From Flavobacteriaceae bacterium (lineage in GTDB: Bacteria; Bacteroidota; Bacteroidia; Flavobacteriales; Flavobacteriaceae), in contig JALSLK010000013.1 of the NCBI GenBank assembly GCA_026988355.1, positions 49,684 to 113,683 on the forward strand: a stretch of DNA of 64,000 nucleotides, read 5' to 3'. The notes beneath the pieces are model-generated. The model was not told where the DNA came from, made no database searches, and saw only the letters and a program-made list of their open reading frames with translations. This document shows, piece by piece, positions 26,555 to 34,127 of the stretch; within the stretch, counting starts at the first letter, position 1; each line of letters starts with the position of its first letter. The translations under genes and the position numbers were made by a program.

Positions 26555-27829
26555 TTATTTTTTAATTATTTTCGAATAATACGTTTCTCCTTCAATAATA
26601 AATTTACAATTGTATATTCCAGAATCCCATTTTCTTACACTCATTGTGTACTTTTTTACATCTATTTTCTGTCTATGCATTTCTCTACCCATGTCGTCTG
26701 ATATTTGTAAATCGATACCTTCTACACTATTAAAAGAACTAAAATCGAATGTTACTTTGTCTTCTGTTGGATTTGGATGTATCGCAATAGTCGGTCTTCC
26801 TGCATTCGATACGCCTCCTCCATTACCTAATACATCGCCACTTTGATCGTCTTGAGTTGCCTCATTTACACATGGTTTATCACAACATACTATGGTAAAA
26901 TACATTTCTGTTGCATTCCATGGATATCCTACACCTAAACTAAATTTATAAATTTTTCCTGGTCGTAATTGATAACCTCTCGGAATATAATCTGTAATTT
27001 TAATATTATTTGGTGCTTGTCCTGAAACCCAACCTTGATGTAAAATAGTACCATTTGTCCAAGATCCTAAATTAAATTCTGATAAATGTATGAAATAGTC
27101 ATCCTCACAAGTACTTGCGGATCCATCTACTAATAAATCATCTAACAAACATAATTCTGTAACTTCTTTTGGTCCATATTTTGATGGTTTTATAATGGTT
27201 CCTCTTGAACACTTAAATTTAGATCTTGCTATTGGTTGTTTCTCTGTAATTTTAACTCTAAATAATTGAAAATTAACTTGAGGTACTGTTGCACTAAATG
27301 GATAAAACCATATTTGAGAGTAATTATTTGTAGGTGTATAATCTTTACGAAAAATATATTTTTGATTTAAATTAAACCCTCCACCTAAATATCTATATGA
27401 AAATATATTCTCAGATGTGTTTGATGGTATAGGTGCTCCAAGTGCTGAAGGATTATGAGCTAAGCCATTTGCTGCTCTAACAAGAAACGCAGCATTTGGA
27501 TTTATTGCACCTCCATTTGGTTGTCTTGATAATTTGAATTCTATTTCAATACAATACGCTTTGCCTTTTTTAAAATTAAAACTTGAAAAAACACCTTCTC
27601 CTTGGTTACCATAACTCCATATCCAAACACTAGAATTTGTAGTATTATATGTAGGAGAACCATGTGAAGTATTGAAATTAGTATTATTAACTGCTTTATT
27701 AAAAATATCATTACCATGTATACAATCGATACAACTCCCTTTATCAATAATGGGATTTTGAGAATTTGCTTGTGAAAATGTAATCGTTGAAATTAGTAAT
27801 ATAAATAATGTGAATATTTTTTTCATCAT
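26555..27829 (-). CDS. T9SS-exported surface protein of unknown function
   Basis: The 424-residue protein has a signal peptide (IFTLFILLISTITFSQ). A body with two beta-rich segments (about 60-190 and 210-320) follows, with cysteine pairs such as IDKGSCIDCIHGND and IVCCDKPCV. The type IX sorting domain runs over about 350-424: IHPNPTEDKVTFDF, then DMGREMHRQKI and SGIYNCKFIIEG and a final KIIKK. The segment FKKGKAYCIEIEFKLSRQPN suggests a ligand-binding jelly-roll, but I cannot name it. Either of two consecutive Met codons may start it. Its leader at 27848-27888 nearly matches that of the M4 protease. Confidence 0.85.
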   Translation of the reverse strand: MMKKIFTLFILLISTITFSQANSQNPIIDKGSCIDCIHGNDIFNKAVNNTNFNTSHGSPTYNTTNSSVWIWSYGNQGEGVFSSFNFKKGKAYCIEIEFKLSRQPNGGAINPNAAFLVRAANGLAHNPSALGAPIPSNTSENIFSYRYLGGGFNLNQKYIFRKDYTPTNNYSQIWFYPFSATVPQVNFQLFRVKITEKQPIARSKFKCSRGTIIKPSKYGPKEVTELCLLDDLLVDGSASTCEDDYFIHLSEFNLGSWTNGTILHQGWVSGQAPNNIKITDYIPRGYQLRPGKIYKFSLGVGYPWNATEMYFTIVCCDKPCVNEATQDDQSGDVLGNGGGVSNAGRPTIAIHPNPTEDKVTFDFSSFNSVEGIDLQISDDMGREMHRQKIDVKKYTMSVRKWDSGIYNCKFIIEGETYYSKIIKK

Positions 27830-27847
27830 AAATAAATTTAAGTTTCC

Positions 27848-27931
27848 CTACTCTATTACATTGGTTTTTCGGGTTACACCATTATATAAGCGCGTATATA
27901 AAGGAGTAAGTAATTTTAAATTTCATTACCC
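27848..27931 (-). promoter_or_regulatory. Shared leader/promoter block (copy 1) with upstream GGGTAAT
   Basis: The segment 27851-27888 matches 37021-37058, ahead of the M4 protease gene, at about 33 of 38 positions, including the identical TTGGTTTTTC. Read on the minus strand it has TATAATGGTGTAACCCG followed by AAAAACCAAT. GGGTAAT (minus strand, 27925-27931) lies 102 nt before the start codon; the M4 gene has GGGTAAC at 101 nt. This looks like a common promoter plus leader for coexpressed exoproteins. Confidence 0.6.
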
Positions 27932-27937
27932 AAAAGA

Positions 27938-30505
27938 TTAAAAAAAGGTTTTTTTTAGAATAATAATCAGAATTAATATTAAAAAAGCGGCGGTATAAAT
28001 CCAAAGATTTGATGTATTATCTATTTCTATTTTTCCTGAATCGCCTGTTAAGATTAAAGATGCCCAAAAATATGGCGATGTTTCGGACAGTTGATGATTT
28101 TTTAAATAATTTAGTTTTGCTTGATATAATGCTTGTGACTTTGATTTACCTGCTTTTAAATTTTTATAAAATTGATATAAAATTTTAGCGTTCGATTTTT
28201 CGTTGGCATTCCATTGCGTTGCAATAACACTTTTTGCGCCATTATGGAAAAATCCTCTTGACAGACTCATAATACCTTCTCCTATTTCTAAGGTTCCTGA
28301 GGCACTTTTACATGCATCTAATAGTACTAAATCTGCTTGATTTGTTTTTCCATAAAGTTCTTTTAAATACAATTTTTCATCCCAAAAGCTAATCCATGGT
28401 TCTTTATTTATGGTATCTAATCCTGCATGTGTATTTAAGTGCAAAATTTTATAATCCTGAATTTTTGTTAAAAAAGAAGATTTTGTTGCTTTTCTTTGTA
28501 GTAATAATGTACTTGGATAGAATCTGGAAATTTGCTCCATATCTCTTATACTATTTGGTAAAGGTGTTAATGCTTCTGATTTAAAAGTGCCAATAGCAAC
28601 ACCTAATAATTCTTTTTTTGTTTTCCGTTGTCTTTGATTTATTTTTTCATAAACGGATGCGGATTGCAAATATGATATTTCAACATTCTGAATTAAATAA
28701 TTCTCTTTAAAATTCTCTGTTTTTGATTTTATACTCAGTGCTTCAAATGGAAAATTTTGAAGTTGATAATCTGGTACTATTATCAATTTTTTATTTAAAA
28801 TAGTATTTAATGCATTTTTAAAAGGGAATATTTTTTTTAAAACGGTATTGGATATATTCGCATATGTTTTAAAATCTTCTTTTGTTTCAAAAGATTTACT
28901 ACACATCTTTTTTATTTTTTTTACATCTGTAAGTAATACGTTAATTTCTGGTATTTCAAAAAAATAATTTTTAGTCGCACTACAAAATATGCCAAATCCA
29001 TGTTTATCATTTAATATATATTCTACAAAATTTGATGTGTTGGAAACATGTTTGTCTATACATTTTTGTAAAGATATAATTTCTGGCTGTTTCATTTTAA
29101 AAGAACTAGAATCTGTATTATTCTCTTCTAATTCGTTTAAGTTCTCTAGTAACAAAAGGGATTTATTTTTTTCCATATAATAGAATGCTTTTTCTATATC
29201 GTCTAAAAAATAACAAACTGTTACTCCTAGCATATAAATGTTTACTCCTTTATTAATCCAAAATAATTTGGATTTTTCTGCATCACTTTCAAATCGTATA
29301 TAAGACACTAATTGGTCTATTAATTTAATATTTTGCTCTGCTTTTAGAAGATACTCTTTATTTCTGTTTTTTTCATAGGCAGCAACCCAAACTTCAGTCA
29401 TATCCATTAAATAATACAAAGCAGTTAATCGATAAGATGATTTTTTAAGAATTGCTAATGATGGAAGGTAATCTAAATTTTTATTGTTTTTGTCATCAAA
29501 CAAACATTGTAATGCCTTTTGGTAATATACAAGTTTATCTATTGGATTATCGGTTTGTAAATAATATCCTTGATTATTAAATATTAAAGATTTCACTTCT
29601 AAATTATCTGTTTTATTGATGGCTTTTTCAAAATAACTATTCGCAATTTTAATTTTGGAGTCTTTTGCATAAATTATAGCGATATTTGTAAATACTTTAC
29701 TCAATTCAGTAATTAAATTTTCTTTTTTATAATACGTTATTGCTTCGCTATAAAGTTGTAATGATTTTGTTTTATTACCAAGCGATTCATAAATATTCCC
29801 TAAGTTATTATACATGGATGCAATATCTGTTTTTGGTGATTTATTTTGCCATTTTTCTATTTCATTTTTATGAAAAATTATTTTATCAAAATCTTTTCGT
29901 GGATTGTCTAATTCTGAATATACATAAATACTTCCTAAATGAGATTTTAATAAAATGTCGTAATTACTATTTTTTTTAGAAAATACTTCTGCTGCCTTAT
30001 ACGTCTCTAAAGAACTATAATAATCGCCATTTTCTGCATATAACTCTCCTAAATCTAAATACGCCTTAAATGTATATTTATTTATAGCTTTATTATTAAT
30101 AATTTTTTCTAAGTAGCTTTTACTTTTATCAAAATTATTCAAGTAACTATAATACAATGAGATGTTTAATAAACTTTTGTTTAATTTTTTAGTATCTATT
30201 TCTTTTATCTGCTCTCGATTTTGTACTGCTTTTTTTGTTGCAGTAATCGCTTTTTCATAGTCTTCAATTTCAAAATAAATTAATCCTAATTTATGGTATA
30301 AATATCCTATATTTTCTGATGCAGAAACCTTTTTTTGATTTGGTAATAAGTCCTTTAATTTTTTTATTTTAATTGCATTCGTGTCTGTGGTATCCGCAAC
30401 AATAATATCAATTATTGATGTGTTTAAATTTTCTTTTTGTGCTTGACACAAAACAGAAATAAGCACGAAGAAAAAGTATCGAAGTTTATGTAATTCAAAT
30501 CGCAT
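27938..30505 (-). CDS. Exported TPR-CHAT (caspase-like) protein with C-terminal membrane anchor
   Basis: The 855-residue protein has a signal peptide (LRYFFFVLISVLCQAQ). About ten TPR-like helical repeats (50-370) include IGYLYHKLGLIYFEIEDYEKAI, and a helical linker follows. The CHAT domain (about 560-830) has its His at 693 in LHLNTHAG and Cys at 732 in VLLDACKSASG, both intact. ASLILTGDSG follows, and a C-terminal helix (LWIYTAAFLILILIIIL) ends in a short basic tail. CHAT domains are clan CD peptidases related to caspases. With a signal peptide and C-anchor, the protease should face the periplasm. It lies next to a subtilisin lipoprotein and an ECF sigma pair. Confidence 0.9.
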   Translation of the reverse strand: MRFELHKLRYFFFVLISVLCQAQKENLNTSIIDIIVADTTDTNAIKIKKLKDLLPNQKKVSASENIGYLYHKLGLIYFEIEDYEKAITATKKAVQNREQIKEIDTKKLNKSLLNISLYYSYLNNFDKSKSYLEKIINNKAINKYTFKAYLDLGELYAENGDYYSSLETYKAAEVFSKKNSNYDILLKSHLGSIYVYSELDNPRKDFDKIIFHKNEIEKWQNKSPKTDIASMYNNLGNIYESLGNKTKSLQLYSEAITYYKKENLITELSKVFTNIAIIYAKDSKIKIANSYFEKAINKTDNLEVKSLIFNNQGYYLQTDNPIDKLVYYQKALQCLFDDKNNKNLDYLPSLAILKKSSYRLTALYYLMDMTEVWVAAYEKNRNKEYLLKAEQNIKLIDQLVSYIRFESDAEKSKLFWINKGVNIYMLGVTVCYFLDDIEKAFYYMEKNKSLLLLENLNELEENNTDSSSFKMKQPEIISLQKCIDKHVSNTSNFVEYILNDKHGFGIFCSATKNYFFEIPEINVLLTDVKKIKKMCSKSFETKEDFKTYANISNTVLKKIFPFKNALNTILNKKLIIVPDYQLQNFPFEALSIKSKTENFKENYLIQNVEISYLQSASVYEKINQRQRKTKKELLGVAIGTFKSEALTPLPNSIRDMEQISRFYPSTLLLQRKATKSSFLTKIQDYKILHLNTHAGLDTINKEPWISFWDEKLYLKELYGKTNQADLVLLDACKSASGTLEIGEGIMSLSRGFFHNGAKSVIATQWNANEKSNAKILYQFYKNLKAGKSKSQALYQAKLNYLKNHQLSETSPYFWASLILTGDSGKIEIDNTSNLWIYTAAFLILILIIILKKTFF

Positions 30506-30607
30506 TTAAAATTAATCTAGTTTATTAGTACTATTTTACTAAAATATAAAAAATTTGCCATAGTAAAATATAAAGCAAAGAAACGTTAAGATATTTTAGT
30601 AATAACT

Positions 30608-30650
30608 GGAGTTCTACCTAAACTTATAATTATAGTTTAGGTAGAACTCC
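30608..30650. repeat. Perfect 17-bp inverted repeat with 9-base loop
   Basis: GGAGTTCTACCTAAACT (30608-30624) and AGTTTAGGTAGAACTCC (30634-30650) are exact reverse complements around TATAATTAT. No U-run follows on either strand, so a simple intrinsic terminator is unlikely. It lies about 100 bp before the CHAT gene start. Confidence 0.8.
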
Positions 30651-30737
30651 GATTAATAAAGGACAGTTTGTATAAGCAATTATCATTGACCTTTAAAAGT
30701 ATTTTTGGTTCAAATAATAATTACTAAAAAAGAGTAT

Positions 30738-30801
30738 CATACTAATTCAATTTCAAAATGCGCTAAATAGATTTGTACTATTTTGATGTTGAGTTGGTAT
30801 C
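30738..30801. repeat. Imperfect 22-bp inverted repeat
   Basis: The left arm 30738-30759 (CATACTAATTCAATTTCAAAAT) pairs with the right arm 30780-30801 at 17 of 22 positions around a 20-base core. The right arm, reversed, resembles TATACCAACTTGATTTTAAGATGC at about 15331-15354, hinting at a second dispersed repeat family. Confidence 0.45.
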
Positions 30802-30927
30802 AAGTCAAGAATAACTTTATAAATAAGTAATTTACAGCCTGTTCTCGATACTTTTTTACTCGTTCTTCGTAAAATCACTCGAACTGACTACAAAATTCTC
30901 TTGCTTTATGTGTCTGTTTTGAAATAA

Positions 30928-32217
30928 CTAATTAATTATTATTTCGTGTTTGGTTCTTATTAATGGATTTGAAGCATGAAGTGGCGCGCCATATAATATT
31001 AATCTATTTTCTAATTGCGAAGGTGTTAATGTCCTATTTGTATTTAGAATTTTAGCTGCGATTGCTGAGACATAAGGTGCTGCAAAAGATGTTCCTGAAA
31101 TAGAATCTGTAAACGTACTTGAAACTGGAAAGGCTATGTTTTCTCCTGGAGCATAAAAATCTACCGTTTCTTCTCCATAATTTGAGAATAAAGCAATATC
31201 TGTTTTTGCAGTATTAATTGCAGCTATAGATAAAATATTATTGTATTCAAATCCTGAAGGAAAGTGGTATTTTTCATCTGTATTTGTAGCATTATTTCCT
31301 GCCGAAGTAACATATAAGATATTGCTATTACGATGTATTAAATCTTTAAATATATCATTATCCTCGTCTTCTCCATACCAACCAAAACTCATTTGTACAA
31401 TATTGGCTTTATTGGATGTAAAATTTATACCACATAGTATTTTAAAATAAGAAGCAGAACCATTCGAACTAGAAACTTTAATTGGTAAAATTTGATGATT
31501 TACTCCTAAGTTATCCAATGTTTTATTTATTATATAACTAACTTTTGTACCATGTTTTAAGTTGTAATCGTCTAAAAAACCATCTGTATTTGTTATAAAA
31601 TTCCAACCAGATCCTGATGGATAAAATGGACTTGCAATACTAGAATTATATAAATACGGAGATACAAAATACGGATAATTATAATCGATTCCAGAATCTA
31701 AAACGGCAATAACAACATCATTATTATTATTAGAAATATAAGGAAAATAATTAGTTGTACTTGTGGTAGATGATGAAGCTAGACTTTCATTTTCCATCGT
31801 AAAAGTAAATTCTGTATCTACATTTATAAGACCTTCTGGCTTTGATTTTTTTCGGGATCTAATAGACGCTTTTTTATGTTCTAAATCTATACTTGGACCA
31901 TAAGTCCATTTCTCAATAGTACCATCACAATACATACAAACTTCAAAAGATTCAATTGGATCACTCTCATTATATGACGTTCGTAAATAATTTTTTTGAT
32001 TTTCAGATAATTCCTGTGCATACTGAATAATTAATTCATTTTTAGAAAAAACAGGAATATTAACAGGTGTCAAGGTTGGACATATAGTACAGTTTTGTGC
32101 TTTTTGGGAGTTTAAATGTACGGTATCTATTTCTTGAAAGGTATTCTCATAATCGGTATCACACGATAAAAAAGTGATACTAAGAATGGTTAAAATAAAT
32201 GCTTTAATGTGTTTCAT
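30928..32217 (-). CDS. Subtilisin-like (S8) serine protease lipoprotein
   Basis: The 429-residue protein carries a lipoprotein signal with the lipobox in ITFLSCDTD (Cys19). The pro-region spans about 20-150 with cysteines CTICP and CMYC. The S8 catalytic triad is D174 in VIAVLDSGIDYN, H222 in KHGTKVSYI and S377 in SISGTSFAAPYVSA; the oxyanion Asn308 is in YVTSAGNNATN. All are present, though HGTHVAG has become HGTKVSY. No T9SS domain is present, so it should stay membrane bound. It is transcribed away from the ECF sigma gene, with 128 bp between starts. GGGTAAC at 32293-32299 (minus strand) lies 82 nt upstream. Confidence 0.92.
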   Translation of the reverse strand: MKHIKAFILTILSITFLSCDTDYENTFQEIDTVHLNSQKAQNCTICPTLTPVNIPVFSKNELIIQYAQELSENQKNYLRTSYNESDPIESFEVCMYCDGTIEKWTYGPSIDLEHKKASIRSRKKSKPEGLINVDTEFTFTMENESLASSSTTSTTNYFPYISNNNNDVVIAVLDSGIDYNYPYFVSPYLYNSSIASPFYPSGSGWNFITNTDGFLDDYNLKHGTKVSYIINKTLDNLGVNHQILPIKVSSSNGSASYFKILCGINFTSNKANIVQMSFGWYGEDEDNDIFKDLIHRNSNILYVTSAGNNATNTDEKYHFPSGFEYNNILSIAAINTAKTDIALFSNYGEETVDFYAPGENIAFPVSSTFTDSISGTSFAAPYVSAIAAKILNTNRTLTPSQLENRLILYGAPLHASNPLIRTKHEIIIN

Positions 32218-32320
32218 AATTATTAGTTTTTAGGGGTTCAAAATTAATTAACGGTAAAAGTTACTATAATATAATAGATATATTTTACTTTTGTTACCCA
32301 ATAAATTATCTTTTTTTATT

Positions 32321-32328
32321 TATTTTTG
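32321..32328 (+). promoter_or_regulatory. -7 box TATTTTTG before the ECF sigma gene
   Basis: TATTTTTG fits the Bacteroidetes TAnnTTTG box and ends 17 bp before the sigma gene ATG, suggesting primary-sigma transcription with a leader of about 10 nt. No clear TTG box is visible 19 bp upstream. Confidence 0.45.
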
Positions 32329-32345
32329 AAATTACAACCAATTGT

Positions 32346-32897
32346 ATGACAGAAAGTGAGAAATACTTAAATGCTCTTATAGAACAAAACAATAAGATAA
32401 CTTTAGAAATCTATAAAAAATTCTACCCTAAAATTGAAAGATTCGTTTTACAAAATAATGGAAAGCAACAAGATGCCCAAGATGTATTTCATGATGCATT
32501 ATTATATTTAATCTTAAAACACAAAGAGAAGCCTTTGTCTATTAATTCTTTTGAAGCATACCTATTTACTGCATGTAAAAATATTTGGCGCAATTTTTTA
32601 ACAAAAAAAAGGGTAATGAAAGATGATATTATTATACCTATGGATAGAGAAACGAATCTAATTTTGTCTATTTTAGAACAACAACGTATGGATTTTTATC
32701 AAGAAAAATTTCAAGAATTGTCTAATAATTGTAAAGAAATTTTAGGTAATTATTTTAACGGAATGAGTTATCAAGAAATTGTAGAAGAGTTCTCTTACAA
32801 ATCAATAAATACAGTTAGGCAACGTGTTTTTAAATGTAAAACAAAACTCATCAAATTAATAAAATTAGATTGCCGTTATAATAAACTAAGACAATGA
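32346..32897 (+). CDS. ECF-type RNA polymerase sigma factor
   Basis: The 183-residue protein has region 2 with KFYPKIERFVLQNNGKQQDAQDVFHDALLYLI and the helix SFEAYLFTACKNIWRNFLTK. Region 4 ends NCKEILGNYFNGMSYQEIVEEFSYKSINTVRQRVFKCK, a helix-turn-helix that reads the -35 element. This is the usual ECF layout. The downstream gene overlaps by four bases (ATGA) and looks like a membrane anti-sigma. Divergent on the other side is the S8 lipoprotein and then the CHAT protein. The targets may include promoters carrying GGGTAAY; that is inference. Confidence 0.88.
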   Translation: MTESEKYLNALIEQNNKITLEIYKKFYPKIERFVLQNNGKQQDAQDVFHDALLYLILKHKEKPLSINSFEAYLFTACKNIWRNFLTKKRVMKDDIIIPMDRETNLILSILEQQRMDFYQEKFQELSNNCKEILGNYFNGMSYQEIVEEFSYKSINTVRQRVFKCKTKLIKLIKLDCRYNKLRQ

Positions 32898-33691
32898 AAA
32901 AACAAAAAGAAATACATCAAGAAATTGAAGCATATCTACAAAATGAAATGTCTAAAAATAATCGTGCTTTATTCGAAAAACGATTAAAAAATGATGTGCA
33001 TTTAAGAGACGAATTAAATTTACATATTTCACTAAATAATACCTTAAATAAAGAACAAACAACGACATTTAAAGAAAGTGATTTAGAAAACGCCACATTC
33101 AAAGAAACCAAAGCGTTATTAAAAAGTGAAACATTTCAAAACATTTCAAAAAATATAAATACAACTAGTAATCAGTATTTTAAAGAACGTAATCGCAAAA
33201 AAATGCCTAAAAAACGTTTGTATTATATTACAGCTATAGCAGCTACACTTGTCTTATTAATTGGATTATCTACTTTTTTAAACACCTCAAATACAACTCT
33301 CTATAAAGAATATAATACCTGGAATGATTTACCATCAAAAATTGAAAAAAGTGATAATCAAACTATTAATATAGAAACATATTATAATAAGAAAGCATAT
33401 ACTAAAATTATTGATTTATTAATTGATAAAGAACAAAATACACACGAATTAATTTATTTAGGAGCGTCGTATTTCCAACTAAACAAATACAAAAAAGCCA
33501 TCGAAATTTTTGATAAACTTATTGCATCTAACGCTATAGATAATTCTAAAGGGTATTGGTATAAAATGCTAATTTACTTAAAACAAAAAGACACACAAAA
33601 AACGAAAGAACTATTAGCAACAATCACTCAAAACAAGCAAAATTACAACTATCAAAAAGCAATAGAAATAATTAAAAAACTGGAAGATTAA
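32894..33691 (+). CDS. Membrane protein with anti-sigma-like head and TPR-like tail
   Basis: The 265-residue protein has a cytosolic helical head (1-105) beginning IHQEIEAYLQNEMSKNNRALFEKRLKNDVHLRDELNLHI, which resembles the ASD-like heads of Bacteroidota anti-sigma factors. One membrane helix follows (YYITAIAATLVLLIGLSTFL, about 113-132). The outer part carries two or three TPR-like hairpins (KAYTKIIDLLIDKEQNTHELIYLGASYFQLNKYKKAIEIFDKLI). The four-base overlap with the sigma gene indicates coupling. Periplasmic TPRs could bind a protease or ligand and control release of the sigma factor. The anti-sigma role is inferred from position and layout. Confidence 0.75.
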   Translation: MKKQKEIHQEIEAYLQNEMSKNNRALFEKRLKNDVHLRDELNLHISLNNTLNKEQTTTFKESDLENATFKETKALLKSETFQNISKNINTTSNQYFKERNRKKMPKKRLYYITAIAATLVLLIGLSTFLNTSNTTLYKEYNTWNDLPSKIEKSDNQTINIETYYNKKAYTKIIDLLIDKEQNTHELIYLGASYFQLNKYKKAIEIFDKLIASNAIDNSKGYWYKMLIYLKQKDTQKTKELLATITQNKQNYNYQKAIEIIKKLED

Positions 33692-33745
33692 TTAACCTTT
33701 TTTATAGGCTATTACATAAAAAACAACTATATACTTAACAAGAAA

Positions 33746-33767
33746 AGACTGCCTTTTCTGGCAGTCT
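33746..33767. terminator. Hairpin terminator between the convergent sigma operon and M4 gene
   Basis: AGACTGCC (33746-33753) pairs with GGCAGTCT (33760-33767) around TTTTCT. On the minus strand the stem is followed by TTTCTTG, on the plus strand by CAAATC. The better U-run serves the minus-strand M4 gene, whose reading frame ends at 33792. Confidence 0.65.
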
Positions 33768-33791
33768 CAAATCGTAATTATAGAAAATATC

Positions 33792-34127
33792 TTATTTTAG
33801 AATAATTTTTTTAGTGATTACATAATCATCAAATTTAACTTTAATAAAATACAATCCTCTTTTATTATTGCTAAGGTTTATTGCAATATTTAGTCTGTCT
33901 TTTTTAGCATCTTCTTTGTGTACAATTCTTCCCATAACACTATATATTTCTATGCCTTTATATTTGGCATCTTGAGGTAAACTAATGTTTACAATACCAT
34001 TAGTTGGATTTGGATAAACTGTAATATCACTTACTTCTTGTTTTTCCTCTTCTGTTTTTAATCCTTCTAGCAAACCATCTTCACTCTCAGTACTTTGACC
34101 TCTTAAAAATAAAGGAAGACCTCTAAA
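33792..34127 (-). pseudogene. T9SS sorting domain detached from the M4 protease by an in-frame stop
   Basis: Reading on from the M4 stop (TAA, 34128-34130) in the same frame gives FRGLPLFLRGQSTESEDG, then LLEGLKTEEEKQEV. A full type A sorting domain follows, with SDITVYPNPTNGIVNISLPQ and the final KGIEIY...DYVITKKIILK. There is no ATG at its start; the only start-like codon is TTG at 34073. It has no signal peptide and cannot be exported alone. The frame is open from the stop to 33792, so one base change separates it from a 1,066-residue M4-T9SS protein. Confidence 0.8.

Larger units (their letters stand above)
30506..30927. other. 422-bp intergenic region with two inverted repeats
   Basis: No plausible gene is present. 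It holds the perfect 17-bp inverted repeat at 30608-30650, an imperfect inverted repeat at 30738-30801, and near its end TTCTCGATAC and ATCACTCGAACTGAC. The last two resemble intergenic repeat sequence I associate with flavobacterial genomes, but I cannot confirm this. The region separates the S8 protease stop from the CHAT gene start, so the CHAT promoter should lie here. Confidence 0.6.
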
